A DNA stretch of 38,709 nt from Chryseobacterium gleum. GTDB lineage: Bacteria; Bacteroidota; Bacteroidia; Flavobacteriales_D; Crocinitomicaceae. The stretch spans positions 1 through 38,709 of the forward strand of contig CAMCWF010000022.1 of the NCBI GenBank assembly GCA_945882095.1. The letters run 5' to 3'. This document shows positions 16,832 through 25,739 of this stretch, piece after piece. Within the stretch, counting starts at the first letter, position 1, and the number at the start of each line of letters is the position of its first letter. Under the pieces are notes generated by a model. That model ran no database searches and was not told the DNA's origin. It was given only the letters and a program-made list of their open reading frames with translations. Position numbers and translations under genes: made by a program.

Positions 16832-17873
16832 AGTTCATCAACTTGGTTTTAAAGACCTTGGATTCAAAACATAAGGTTGCCCAAGAGAATCCAACTCCGA
16901 ACCCACAAAATAGCCATTTTTTAGGAGGATTTCCCAATAAATATTCAGCATTTACACAAAGGGTTAAAGGAATAGAGGCTGAGCTTGTATTTCCAAAGTG
17001 CTCAATTGAGGTCAAAAATTTCGCTGGCTCCACTTTTAACTTTTTCGCTATGGTCTTTGTAATCAATCCATTGGCTTGATGAAGTACAAAATAATCAACT
17101 TCATCCACTGAAACACTTGCAAATGCTAACGCAGACAAAACCGTTGAAGGAACATGTTTCAATGCAAAGTTAAATACCGAAAGTCCGTCCATATGCAAAT
17201 GCTTCAACGAACGCACCCCACCCTCGAAAACAACATCTTGTTCATCAAAGGCACCATAGGGATTTCTTGAATGCCCCCCAGGAATTACAATGGCATCCTT
17301 CCCTTTTCCATCACTCCCTGAATTAAAAAACCATTCACTGGCGGTGGAATCATATGAAATCAAAGTGGCTGTCCCGGCATCGCCAAACAAGGGAAAAGTA
17401 CTTTTATCTTGTGGATGGGTGGAGATGGTGGATTTATCACCTGCCAAGAGCAAAGCTTTCTTAAATTGTCCCTGCTGCATAAATTGACCAATCATGTTGA
17501 GGCCGTAGACATAACCCGAACACCCGAGGTTCACATCGAAGGCGAGACACTGGGTTGGAATCCCTAGTTTTTCTTGTAAAATAATCGATGTCGCTGGGAG
17601 AAAATGGTCCGCTGACTGAGATACGAAAATCAACAAATCGATGGAATCCTTGGCGTCAAAATCGTCCAACAAAGCTTTGGCGGCAAACAAACACAAATCA
17701 GAACAGGTAACGTCTTCAGCCGCAACCCTTCGGGCATAAATCCCCGTACTTTTTTCAAACAAGGCAGCGGCGCTTTCATCAAATTCGGGATAATCCTTGG
17801 TATAAGCGACTTCTGAAGGAACGCAAGCGTAGATTGCCTCAATGCGGGTAGAATGGGCTGAATTATTCGCCAC
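16818..17873 (-). CDS. 3-oxoacyl-ACP synthase III-like protein (second of two)
   Basis: This protein of 351 residues is a KAS III homologue with an intact triad: C118 in VNLGCSGYVYG, H265 in FVLHQANGL and N295 in FGNTSSASIPL. The C-terminal FCGFGVGFSW matches the family. KAS III enzymes condense a short acyl-CoA (or acyl-ACP) with malonyl-ACP. It differs from the sister enzyme three genes earlier in the operon, and neither is next to the usual fab or plsX genes. I therefore think it is a specialised, not the housekeeping, enzyme. It overlaps the ACP gene by 11 bases and the SDR gene by 14. Confidence 0.9.
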   Translation of the reverse strand: MANNSAHSTRIEAIYACVPSEVAYTKDYPEFDESAAALFEKSTGIYARRVAAEDVTCSDLCLFAAKALLDDFDAKDSIDLLIFVSQSADHFLPATSIILQEKLGIPTQCLAFDVNLGCSGYVYGLNMIGQFMQQGQFKKALLLAGDKSTISTHPQDKSTFPLFGDAGTATLISYDSTASEWFFNSGSDGKGKDAIVIPGGHSRNPYGAFDEQDVVFEGGVRSLKHLHMDGLSVFNFALKHVPSTVLSALAFASVSVDEVDYFVLHQANGLITKTIAKKLKVEPAKFLTSIEHFGNTSSASIPLTLCVNAEYLLGNPPKKWLFCGFGVGFSWATLCFESKVFKTKLMNYERN

Positions 17874-18105
17874 GGCGCTCTTTTACCAAGGTGAATAATG
17901 CTTGAACCGTAGTGACGTTTTTCAACTCTTCCCCAGAAAGCAAAACTTGATATTCTATATCGAGCATTGCTACCAACAACAACACATGCATGCTGTTCCA
18001 GCCTTCAATGGATCTTAGATTAGACGTTGGCTCAAGCTCCAAATGAGGAACATCGTCAAATGCCGCAATGATGTTCTTAATAAATTCTTGAATCTCCATG
18101 TTCAA
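17863..18105 (-). CDS. Acyl carrier protein (dedicated)
   Basis: This small acidic protein of 80 residues has the four-helix ACP pattern. The phosphopantetheine serine is S38 in EGWNSMHVLLLVAMLD. The standard DSL around the serine is replaced by NSM, as seen in ACPs outside of core fatty acid synthesis. No holo-ACP synthase gene is present in the window. It lies between, and overlaps into, the ketosynthase III genes, so it is probably the carrier for the acyl group made by this operon. Confidence 0.87.
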   Translation of the reverse strand: MNMEIQEFIKNIIAAFDDVPHLELEPTSNLRSIEGWNSMHVLLLVAMLDIEYQVLLSGEELKNVTTVQALFTLVKERRGE

Positions 18106-18114
18106 AATTAAGAA

Positions 18115-19116
18115 TCAAATTGATTCATAGCGCAAAAGGGTACCACACCATGAAAAGCCTACCCCAAAACCAAGGATTAGAATTTTATCTCCTGGTTTAA
18201 ACCTTCCTTCCAATTCAGTCTTTTTCCATGCGATTGGAATGGAACAAGAAACGGTGTTGCCACTATCTTTCATTTGGTAAATCATTTTTTCAGGTGGGAT
18301 ATTACACTTTTTTTGAATGGCATTAAGCACCAGGTTACTTGCTTGGTGAAAAAGATAATGGTCGATTTCTTCCGCAGTCACCTTATTGGTTTCCAAAATA
18401 GAATGAACAGCCTCGGGCACGTGTTTAAGTACCATTTTCAAAATACCCAATCCATCCATGGAAATCCTACCTTGTCGCTGTATTTGGGGTTCATTCTTGT
18501 ATGCCAACAAAAACATTTCATCAAACGGGAATTTAGATCCACCCTTTAACACGTTGAGGTAATTAAAACCTTCACCATCGTTTCCAAAAACAAAATTTGA
18601 TTCATTTTCAATCTCCTCTTTTTCCACCCAAACGGCAACACCTGCGTCCCCAAATAAAAACTTCAATTCACGGTCTTCAGAATGAATGGCTTGGGAAGGG
18701 ATTTCACCCAACAAAATGAGTACATTTTGAATGTTCGGATTTAAAAAGAGTCCTTTCACCATACTTAGGGCCATTGGAAATCCAGCACAGCCGTAAGGTA
18801 AATCCATGACACCACAGTTCTTTTTCAAACCAAGTTTATGATGCAAAACACTGCTGGTGGTTGGGGTCTTGAAATCCATTGTTAAAGATGAAAAGATAAG
18901 GAAATCAACGGTCTCTGCAGGCAATTTTTCAAGCATTCTTTGGGCAGGAAGCAATACCAAATCCGAGGCAGTCTCACCAGGCTCTGAAAGATGCCGTTTT
19001 TCGACCCCAACTTGATGTAAAAATTGTCGATAACTCGCTTCATCTCCATCAAAATCTTGAGAACTTAGGATTCGTTGATTCTCGGGATATCTAATTTCAA
19101 TTTCCCTGATTTTCAT
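18115..19116 (-). CDS. 3-oxoacyl-ACP synthase III-like protein (first of two)
   Basis: This protein of 333 residues is a KAS III homologue with triad C110 (LPYGCAGFP), H257 (LFHQASNL) and N287 (SGNTVSCSIPI). The C-terminal LGFGVGFSWCG is nearly the same as that of the other ketosynthase in the operon, though the two are clearly different elsewhere. It is the first gene of the unit KAS III-ACP-KAS III-SDR-GT2-GNAT and diverges from the secreted-protein gene at 19228. The intergenic region of 111 bases must hold both promoters. Both KAS III-like proteins keep full catalytic residues, so two different condensations, or two alternative starters, are possible. Confidence 0.88.
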   Translation of the reverse strand: MKIREIEIRYPENQRILSSQDFDGDEASYRQFLHQVGVEKRHLSEPGETASDLVLLPAQRMLEKLPAETVDFLIFSSLTMDFKTPTTSSVLHHKLGLKKNCGVMDLPYGCAGFPMALSMVKGLFLNPNIQNVLILLGEIPSQAIHSEDRELKFLFGDAGVAVWVEKEEIENESNFVFGNDGEGFNYLNVLKGGSKFPFDEMFLLAYKNEPQIQRQGRISMDGLGILKMVLKHVPEAVHSILETNKVTAEEIDHYLFHQASNLVLNAIQKKCNIPPEKMIYQMKDSGNTVSCSIPIAWKKTELEGRFKPGDKILILGFGVGFSWCGTLLRYESI

Positions 19117-19203
19117 TCTTTAAAGGTTACTTATTAAAAAAATCCTGTTGATTATTAACTGCATAGCACGAAGTATGGGAATTCAAATATGGCAACTTTT
19201 AAT

Positions 19204-19211
19204 TACATTTG
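19204..19211 (+). promoter_or_regulatory. Candidate -7 box (TACATTTG) for the secreted-protein pair
   Basis: TACATTTG matches TAnnTTTG and ends 16 bases before the ATG at 19228. No TTTG lies at the expected -33 position. The next bases form a perfect palindrome that overlaps the box. Confidence 0.4.
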
Positions 19212-19218
19212 ACGTCAA
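19209..19218. promoter_or_regulatory. Perfect 10-base palindrome TTGACGTCAA overlapping the promoter
   Basis: The ten bases read the same on both strands. They overlap the last three bases of the TACATTTG box and would cover the transcription start region of the gene at 19228. That is a classic repressor position. The regulator is unknown, and there is no second copy close by. Confidence 0.35.
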
Positions 19219-19227
19219 CAGCCCGCC

Positions 19228-19611
19228 ATGAAAAACATATATATTACTTTATTGCTTTTTCTTACCTCTTTTACCCTTGGACATAGCCAACCTTTAAAGA
19301 ACGGATTCAACAAACCTTTAACGCCAATTTCCCCAGAGCAGACAGCCAATCCAACTGCACCTGTCGCAGACGTAGAGGTTATTTTTCATGAGAAAGGAAC
19401 ACGTTCAGCCGCCGCAGACAAATACATTGTTGACTTAAAAAAACTCAGCAATTACTTCAAAAGAAACCAAATCCCTACGCATTTCCCGAAATACGATAAG
19501 GACCTATCGTTTGAGGCAAACAAGCTGGTTGCCATACAATGGGTAAACAAGCACAAGCGATTTTTGAAAAAAGAGGAAAAAGAAAAATTTAAAAACAAGT
19601 ATAAGCTTTGA
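19228..19611 (+). CDS. Small secreted protein of unknown function
   Basis: This protein of 127 residues has a clear signal peptide (1-20, ending TLGHSQ). A Pro/Thr-rich stretch follows (about 28-50), then a charged, lysine-rich C-terminal half (about 65-127, ending in many Lys/Glu). I do not recognise a family. Its stop TGA shares bases with the TTG start of the following surface protein (TTGA), so the two are translationally coupled and probably act together at the cell surface. It may be a small periplasmic partner for the T9SS protein; this is inference. Confidence 0.68.
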   Translation: MKNIYITLLLFLTSFTLGHSQPLKNGFNKPLTPISPEQTANPTAPVADVEVIFHEKGTRSAAADKYIVDLKKLSNYFKRNQIPTHFPKYDKDLSFEANKLVAIQWVNKHKRFLKKEEKEKFKNKYKL

Positions 19612-22187
19612 TTAGATTACTATATATCATCCTTTTCTTCTTTTTAAGCGTTTATGCTTTTGGGCAATGTAACCAAGCAAATCCATTTTGCACAGGTACA
19701 AATTACAATTTTCCGAACGATGTAAATGTTCCAGACCTTGGTCCTGTCGGCTGCTTAGGAAGTTCCCCCAATCCTGTTTGGTATTTTATGGAAATCGACC
19801 AAAACGGTCCTATGACCATTAGCATCAGTCAGACAACCGCAGGAGGCACAGGTATCGACGTGGATTTCGCATTGTGGGGTCCTTATAATTCTTTGGCCGC
19901 GGGTTGTGGTGGTGGAACGTTTCCTGTAGGATCCCCGATTGATTGCAGTTATTCTCCTTCCCCAACTGAATCAGCCGTAATTCCCAATGCGCAAATTGGT
20001 CAGTTTTACATTTTATTGCTTACAAATTTCGCCAACCAAGCTGGAAACATAAGCTTTTCACAGACGGGTGGTTCAGGTTCAGCAGACTGTTCCTTTGTCT
20101 GTGGGGTTACTGGATTTACGGCCATTCCGGGTCCATGTAACAGCAATACGTATTCACTCTCAGGCACCTTGAGCATTACGAATCCTCCGAATTCCGGAAC
20201 GTTAACCATTACGAGTACCTGCGGTGGCGCCCCTCAGGTTTTCAATGCGCCTTTTGGTACGTCCATCAATTACAACTTAACAGGCTTGCCGGCCAATGGG
20301 TCAAATTGTACCGTAAACGCCGTTTTCTCCGCGAATGCAAATTGCAATACGTTTCAAACCTACACAGCGCCAGCACCTTGCAACGTAACCCCCTGTTCCT
20401 TTGGGAATTTCACCGGTTCTATTACCAACTGCGACCCTGCAACGAATCAATATACCATAACAGGAACCATCAATTTCAACAATGCGCCTGCCTCCGGAAC
20501 TTTAACGTTAAGCAATTCTTGCGGAGGGTCTCAGGTATACAACGCACCTTTTGGTGGATCTGCAAATTTTAGTTTAACCGGTGCAGCTAACGGAAACACT
20601 TGCATTGTGACCGCAACTTTTTCCGCGGACCCATCTTGCAGCGCAACCCTTTCCTATCCTACCCCTCCACAATGCAACTGTAATGCGCAAATAGGTACAT
20701 TCACCACAACGCTACAAGCAATGCCTGCGGTAAACAAAATTTGCTTCAATGATGCTTTCTCGGTGACAACGAACAACAACTTCAATGTTCCTGCAGAAAT
20801 CGTTGGTGCTACCAATCCTGCTTCCCCAAATTACGACCCAACAGCCCCTACGTATGACCCTGGAATCATTTGGCTTGCCTATTCTTGTCCTCCAAGTGTT
20901 GCAATTACGCCTATTTTGGCAAACCAACAAGGACTAACCATTCCAGACGACCCTTGTTTCGTAGGTTTGGTAACCAATGACGGTAATTTAAATGACCTAA
21001 ACGACTTGTCATTTATCAATTCCTTTCCAGCAGGAACGTTCACAGACAACACCGTATATTATGTTCCCATAACAATGTACAGCATTCAAGACGGAATTTA
21101 TAGTTATGTTGTATTACCTGCATTGGGATGTTATGATTTAGGAGATCCAATTGCCATTCAATATTTACCAGATGTAACCACAACGTACACTTGCAACTGT
21201 GCGAATGGTACTGCAAACATTACCGTAAGCGGTGGCTCCCCTGCGTTGAATGGAACCCAATTTACGGCTTCAACACCCGCGCCTGCTACGGCTGGATTTT
21301 TGGTCAGCACAACTTCGAATGGTGGAGACATCGTTATGAACAATTTAAACGCTTCAGGTCCATTCGGATGCTTGCTTACGGATGACGTAGGTTGTACCTA
21401 CCCCTTTAGCGGAAACTATGTTGGCCCTGCACCTGCAAGCATAGGATATCCAGATTCAGTGTATTGTCTAAGCGATCCGAATCCAATTGCAACCATTGGT
21501 GGCACGCTTGGTGGTACTGTGACTGCAGGACCGGGAATAACGGTAAACCCAATCACTGGAGACATAGACCTATCCACTTCAAATCCGGGAAGTTATTTGA
21601 TTACATATACGGCTCCTGACCCAGTTTGCCCGGGGGTTGACAATGTGTTGATTACGATTTCGAACAATCCAATTATTGATGCAGGTCCGGACAAAGTGAT
21701 TTGTTTTGGCAATGCCATTCAATTGGAAGCGACCGGCGGTGCAACGTACATGTGGAATGTTCCTATTGCGAATGGGATGTCATACATGCCTTCGGTAGGA
21801 ATTAATGAATTTATTGTAATCGGAACAAACAATGCTGGTTGTGAATCGAGTGATTCGCTATTGGTAACAGTGCTTGAGGATTGTACAGGTGAAGAAGTTA
21901 TCTATTGGGTGCCTAATACCTTTACACCAGATGGAGACCAATTTAACCAATCTTTTAAACCGGTTTTCTTTTCAGGATATGACCCTTACGAATATGTGAT
22001 GTACATTTTCGACCGATGGGGAGAAACCATTTACGAAACCCGCAATGTAAAATTTGGTTGGGACGGCAGCAGTACAAAAAATGGGAAGAAGGCTCCTGAT
22101 GGAATCTATACTTGGAAAATCATTTTCAAAACCCTAAACAACGATGAGAAAATACAGGAAGTGGGCCACGTTACCCTGCTTCGTTAG
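19608..22187 (+). CDS. Surface protein with T9SS type B (gliding-associated) C-terminal domain
   Basis: This protein of 859 residues starts at TTG (19608). The signal peptide [19 protein letters not shown] follows immediately and no ATG is available before about residue 57. Residues about 20-160 form a Cys-containing beta domain. Two related units of about 90 residues (about 165-260 and 264-356) share GTLT[IL][TS][ST][ST]CGG and V[FY]NAPFG motifs and are a tandem duplication. The last 90 residues (from about [10 protein letters not shown], with FDRWGE.IYET, FGWDG and PDGIYTWKI) form the type B T9SS sorting domain. The protein is probably exported by T9SS and attached to the cell surface. The 3' end overlaps the MsrB-MsrA gene by 4 bases. 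Confidence 0.87.
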   Translation: MIRLLYIILFFFLSVYAFGQCNQANPFCTGTNYNFPNDVNVPDLGPVGCLGSSPNPVWYFMEIDQNGPMTISISQTTAGGTGIDVDFALWGPYNSLAAGCGGGTFPVGSPIDCSYSPSPTESAVIPNAQIGQFYILLLTNFANQAGNISFSQTGGSGSADCSFVCGVTGFTAIPGPCNSNTYSLSGTLSITNPPNSGTLTITSTCGGAPQVFNAPFGTSINYNLTGLPANGSNCTVNAVFSANANCNTFQTYTAPAPCNVTPCSFGNFTGSITNCDPATNQYTITGTINFNNAPASGTLTLSNSCGGSQVYNAPFGGSANFSLTGAANGNTCIVTATFSADPSCSATLSYPTPPQCNCNAQIGTFTTTLQAMPAVNKICFNDAFSVTTNNNFNVPAEIVGATNPASPNYDPTAPTYDPGIIWLAYSCPPSVAITPILANQQGLTIPDDPCFVGLVTNDGNLNDLNDLSFINSFPAGTFTDNTVYYVPITMYSIQDGIYSYVVLPALGCYDLGDPIAIQYLPDVTTTYTCNCANGTANITVSGGSPALNGTQFTASTPAPATAGFLVSTTSNGGDIVMNNLNASGPFGCLLTDDVGCTYPFSGNYVGPAPASIGYPDSVYCLSDPNPIATIGGTLGGTVTAGPGITVNPITGDIDLSTSNPGSYLITYTAPDPVCPGVDNVLITISNNPIIDAGPDKVICFGNAIQLEATGGATYMWNVPIANGMSYMPSVGINEFIVIGTNNAGCESSDSLLVTVLEDCTGEEVIYWVPNTFTPDGDQFNQSFKPVFFSGYDPYEYVMYIFDRWGETIYETRNVKFGWDGSSTKNGKKAPDGIYTWKIIFKTLNNDEKIQEVGHVTLLR

Positions 22188-23230
22188 TGCTTTTCTTTTA
22201 GTTTCGCTTTAAACACCTTTTCGAATTTCTCAACTTTAGGTCTTACCACGAACTGGCAATATTGATTTTCAGGATGGTTGTTGAAATAATCTCGGTGATA
22301 AAATTCAGCCTTATAGAAATTATTGATTTCAACTATTTCAGTGACAATTGGATTCTCCCAAACTTTTTCTTTTGTCAATTTAGCTTTGAAAAACTCAGCC
22401 CTCTCCTTCTGGCTTTGGTTATGGTAAAAAACAACGCTTCTGTACTGTGTACCCACGTCGTTGCCTTGTCTATTCAATTGGGTTGGGTCGTGAATCCACC
22501 AAAACAACTCTAACAATTCGTCATACGAAATCACGGCTGGATCAAAAACAACCCTTGCCACTTCGGCGTGACCTGTTTTCCCTGTACAAACATCATCATA
22601 ACTTGGATTTGGGACTTTTCCTCCAGCATATGCTGGATACACTTCAACGATCCCATTTACCTGTTGGAAACAGGCGTCAATGCACCAAAAACAGCCAGCA
22701 CCAAAGGTCGCATCAGACAATTCATTTTTTTCAGCACCCACAAAATCTAAGGAAAGTGAATTCACGCAATACCTCAACCCTGTAGGTTTCGGACCATCTT
22801 CGAACACATGCCCAAGGTGGGCATCGCATTTAGCACACTTGATTTCAATGCGGTTCATTCCATAAGAACGATCGATTACTTCTTTGACAGAACCAGATTT
22901 AGCCACTTCAAAGAAACTTGGCCAGCCGGAACCTGAATCAAATTTCGAATCAGAGGCAAACAGCGGAGCGTCGCAACCAATGCAATGGTAGGTTCCTTTT
23001 TCTTTGTGGTAAACATATTTCCCAGTGAAAGGCTGTTCTGTTCCCCCTTCTTTAATGATGTGGCAGACGTTTTCAGGGAGTTTTTTGTTACCGAAGGTTA
23101 CCAAAGTGTCGTTTGAAGGTTTGTTTTCCATGGTTTTATTTTGAGCAAATGAACATGAGGTTATTACGTACAAAAGGATCAAGAAAAGGTACTTAGCTTT
23201 TTTCTTTTGCAAGGTATTTTTTAATCGCAT
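22184..23230 (-). CDS. Methionine sulfoxide reductase, MsrB-MsrA fusion, with export signal
   Basis: This protein of 348 residues has an N-terminal hydrophobic signal (about 13-29, ending TSCSFAQ, so lipoprotein or type I). The MsrB domain spans about 45-165, with zinc ligands C83/C86 and C132/C135 and catalytic C155 in RYCVNSLSL. The MsrA domain spans about 172-340, with GCFWC (C180 catalytic). It reduces both R- and S-forms of oxidised Met, here presumably in the periplasm. The start overlaps the VUT transporter gene by 38 bases. The signal peptide supports this start over Met-34. Confidence 0.93.
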   Translation of the reverse strand: MRLKNTLQKKKAKYLFLILLYVITSCSFAQNKTMENKPSNDTLVTFGNKKLPENVCHIIKEGGTEQPFTGKYVYHKEKGTYHCIGCDAPLFASDSKFDSGSGWPSFFEVAKSGSVKEVIDRSYGMNRIEIKCAKCDAHLGHVFEDGPKPTGLRYCVNSLSLDFVGAEKNELSDATFGAGCFWCIDACFQQVNGIVEVYPAYAGGKVPNPSYDDVCTGKTGHAEVARVVFDPAVISYDELLELFWWIHDPTQLNRQGNDVGTQYRSVVFYHNQSQKERAEFFKAKLTKEKVWENPIVTEIVEINNFYKAEFYHRDYFNNHPENQYCQFVVRPKVEKFEKVFKAKLKEKH

Positions 23231-23888
23231 AATGACCGATGTAAATGAAAGGCGTGAGCGCTAATCCAATTAACAACTTGAGAACATAATTTGTTGGAGC
23301 AATGTGTAAATAATCTTTAAAGCTCATTTTTCCATTTAGTACAAAACCAATGAATAAAACCACGTAAGAATCAATGGCTTGAGAAATGACTGTACTTCCT
23401 GTACTTCTCAACCAAATCCATTTATTTCCGGTTTTTGCTTTGATCCATTTAAAAACCGTGGCATCTAAAACCTGAGAACCGAGGAAAGCAATGATGCTAC
23501 CCACAATAACCATTTGCGCTTGGCCAAAAACCATCCGATACGATTTATCGTCTGCCAAATTGGAATTGGGCAAAGAAAAAGCAGGAATGTTCAATGAAAA
23601 CCCTACAATAATGAAGCAGTATAGAATAAGTCCTGCGGTTATCCAAGATAGTTTCTTTACGACTTTGTCGCCATAGAACTCGTTAAGCAAGTCGGTAATA
23701 AGAAATACAAATGGCCAAGGGAGAATCCCAATCACTGTAACAAAAGGACCCACTTTGTTTCCAAAAAGAACAAATTCAATGGGAATGGCTATTAACTTAT
23801 TGCTAATGAGCTCAGCGGTTACGGCATTGGTAATAAAAAGTCCCGCAAGGATAATGAACAGCCAGGTTTTTCTTTCAAAAGAGGTCAT
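23193..23888 (-). CDS. VUT-family transporter (putative queuosine-precursor transporter)
   Basis: This hydrophobic protein of 231 residues has about six membrane helices and matches the Vut_1 (YhhQ-like) family. It shows the early [12 protein letters not shown], the [19 protein letters not shown] segment and the later [14 protein letters not shown] motif. Family members take up 7-cyano-7-deazaguanine or related queuosine precursors. No queuosine genes are nearby, so the substrate is inferred from the family. Its end overlaps the MsrB-MsrA gene, and its start is 15 bases after the NlpC/P60 gene. Confidence 0.9.
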   Translation of the reverse strand: MTSFERKTWLFIILAGLFITNAVTAELISNKLIAIPIEFVLFGNKVGPFVTVIGILPWPFVFLITDLLNEFYGDKVVKKLSWITAGLILYCFIIVGFSLNIPAFSLPNSNLADDKSYRMVFGQAQMVIVGSIIAFLGSQVLDATVFKWIKAKTGNKWIWLRSTGSTVISQAIDSYVVLFIGFVLNGKMSFKDYLHIAPTNYVLKLLIGLALTPFIYIGHYAIKKYLAKEKS

Positions 23889-23903
23889 GTTCTTGAAAAC
23901 AAC

Positions 23904-24440
23904 TTAATTTTTCTTTTGTTTCGGAAGGCCGTAATCCAGCCTTTTGGCTTTGACATAATGAGAAATATAGTATTTACTCGTTTTAAAATTGTTAATGGTA
24001 ACTCCTTTGTTCGTGGATGAATGGATAAAATTAATGGCATCTGGAGTCACCTCGATAACCATTCCAACATGCCCTACCCCTCCTGAATTGCTACTCGCCC
24101 TAAAAAAAAGCAAGTCACCGGGTTGAACCTCTGCCAATGTCACGGTTTCTCCAAGTTCTGCCAAGCTGTAGCTCGTTCGCACCAGTGAAAATCCGAAATA
24201 ACCAAAAATATAATTTATGAAACCTGAGCAATCGAAGCCTGAGGGGGTTGTGCCTCCCCATCGGTAAGGGGTTCCCAAGAAGGTTTTCGCAAATGAAATG
24301 ATTGCGGTAACCTTTGCTGCGTTGGGGTTTCTTGAATTCGTATCGGCAAGCAATCCGCTGGGCGAATCATTGGTGACTTGTGCTTTTCCTTCAAAAGAAA
24401 GCAGTAGGAAACCGAGTACAAAACAGAAACAACGCAACAT
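23904..24440 (-). CDS. NlpC/P60 (C40) cell-wall peptidase
   Basis: This protein of 178 residues has a signal peptide (about 1-20) and one C40 catalytic domain. The catalytic residues are C71 in GFDCSGFINYIFG, H124 in GGVGHVGMV and H140 in FIHSS. There is no SH3 domain, so it is a minimal enzyme. It likely cleaves peptide stems of peptidoglycan in the periplasm. The gene diverges from the MerR regulator, 44 bases apart. Confidence 0.92.
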   Translation of the reverse strand: MLRCFCFVLGFLLLSFEGKAQVTNDSPSGLLADTNSRNPNAAKVTAIISFAKTFLGTPYRWGGTTPSGFDCSGFINYIFGYFGFSLVRTSYSLAELGETVTLAEVQPGDLLFFRASSNSGGVGHVGMVIEVTPDAINFIHSSTNKGVTINNFKTSKYYISHYVKAKRLDYGLPKQKKN

Positions 24441-24456
24441 CCTACGAAATTATAAC

Positions 24457-24464
24457 TATTTTTG
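24457..24464 (+). promoter_or_regulatory. Candidate -7 box (TATTTTTG) for the MerR gene
   Basis: TATTTTTG fits TAnnTTTG and ends 20 bases before the ATG at 24485. No convincing -33 element is seen. It also supports the downstream start chosen for the gene. Confidence 0.35.
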
Positions 24465-24484
24465 AGATTCTATTGTGTTCATCC

Positions 24485-24829
24485 ATGCCTGAAATAAACA
24501 GTACCGCATTAACAAAATTATACTATTCCATTGGGGAGGTTGCAAAGTTGTTCGATGTAAATCCTTCTTTACTTCGTTTTTGGGAAAAAGAATTTGACCT
24601 CGTGGTTACTAAAAAAAACGCAAAAGGAAACCGTCAATATTCTGTTAAAGAAATAGAAACCCTGAACAAAATTTACAATTTGATAAAAACGAAGGGTTTC
24701 ACACATGAAGGCGCCAAGAACCAATTGAAGCAAAAAAGGGTTTCAATGGTTCAAGACAATCCGGACCAAGACTTAATTCTTCAACTGGAAAAAATCAAGA
24801 CAAGGCTGATTGCCATTAAAACTTCGTAA
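24485..24829 (+). CDS. MerR-family transcriptional regulator
   Basis: This protein of 114 residues has a MerR-type winged helix at the N-terminus: YYSIGEVAKLFDVNPSLLRFWEKEF, then the NAKGNRQYSVKEIETLNKIYNLIK wing and a coiled helix. The C-terminal part is too short for a ligand-binding domain. I chose ATG 24485 because an upstream in-frame ATG (24380) would add 35 residues lying inside the divergent NlpC/P60 signal peptide. The gene overlaps the end of the DUF1295 gene by 14 bases. Confidence 0.9.
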   Translation: MPEINSTALTKLYYSIGEVAKLFDVNPSLLRFWEKEFDLVVTKKNAKGNRQYSVKEIETLNKIYNLIKTKGFTHEGAKNQLKQKRVSMVQDNPDQDLILQLEKIKTRLIAIKTS

Positions 24830-25736
24830 AAGGTAAAAACCTAGGTACTTTCTTTTGGTATTCTTTGTACTGAGGGTATTTATCAGCGGATATTTTCTCT
24901 GAAAAGTCGGAACTTCCTTTAAACAGTATGACAAGCAATAAGCATCCAGCAATGGTAGCATTCATCCATACGCCGGTTGCCACGACGGAAAACAAATAGA
25001 ACAAGACCCAAATCAACTGCTCCATCGCATAATTAGGATGACGCACCCTCCCCCAAAGCCCTGTACGGATAAAGCCATGCGCATATTCATTCAAAGGTTC
25101 ACCTTGCTGAATTCTTCTGTATTTTTCCTTTTGGAAATTCCATTGTTGTTGATCCGCGATGAATTCAACGGCAACTGCACCTACAAATAACACAGAGAGC
25201 ACAAGATCCCAAACATTCAAAGGATTGTCATTTGATGCCAGTAGAATGGGAAGGGTAAAAAGAAAGATGAGTATGTTTTGGTAAGCGCTGATAAAGCACA
25301 AGTTAAAAATTGCCCAAACAAATTTATTTGAAAACCCTGGACGTTTTCTCAGCAATTCCCAGCGATAATCTTCCTCCCCAGACCAAAACCTCCATGTGTA
25401 CGCTCCTCTTCTGGCAAAATTATAAGTCAACCTCACACCCCAAATCGTTGCCAAGACAGCCATCAACACCATTCTATCGTTGCAACCAAAGGCCAAAGTT
25501 ATGTGCCAAACATAATAAATAGGAACAATGCTCCACAGCTTATCAACCTGGGAATTGTTTCTGGTGATTTCGCCAACCAAAAAGCAATAAGCGATGACCC
25601 CGGCTACCACAAAAACCATCTGGTCGAATAAAACATGTTCTTGCATCATGGTTAGGGGTTCGCCGAAACCAAAATAAAAGGTTAGTACTGGAAGTACAAC
25701 AATCGTAAAAATTAAAAGAAGAATGGTCACTAACAT
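24816..25736 (-). CDS. DUF1295 membrane protein (steroid 5-alpha-reductase/methyltransferase-like)
   Basis: This polytopic protein of 306 residues has about seven hydrophobic helices. The C-terminal RHPNYAMEQLIWVLFYLFSV and DKYPQYKEYQKKVPRFLP segments match DUF1295 (3-oxo-5-alpha-steroid 4-dehydrogenase C-terminal fold, also seen in isoprenylcysteine methyltransferases). The reaction is not known from the sequence. It is the last gene of a long same-strand run and begins 3 bases after the thioesterase gene, so it is very likely co-transcribed with it. Confidence 0.85.
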   Translation of the reverse strand: MLVTILLLIFTIVVLPVLTFYFGFGEPLTMMQEHVLFDQMVFVVAGVIAYCFLVGEITRNNSQVDKLWSIVPIYYVWHITLAFGCNDRMVLMAVLATIWGVRLTYNFARRGAYTWRFWSGEEDYRWELLRKRPGFSNKFVWAIFNLCFISAYQNILIFLFTLPILLASNDNPLNVWDLVLSVLFVGAVAVEFIADQQQWNFQKEKYRRIQQGEPLNEYAHGFIRTGLWGRVRHPNYAMEQLIWVLFYLFSVVATGVWMNATIAGCLLLVILFKGSSDFSEKISADKYPQYKEYQKKVPRFLPFTKF

Positions 25737-25739
25737 AAT

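Noticed and set aside
22447..22785. Open frame of 112 codons on the plus strand inside MsrB-MsrA
   Set aside because: Antisense to highly conserved MsrA/MsrB catalytic segments; basic, low-complexity translation.
24380..24484. Upstream extension of the MerR regulator
   Set aside because: The extra 35 residues are antisense to the NlpC/P60 signal peptide, and the HTH begins normally after ATG 24485.
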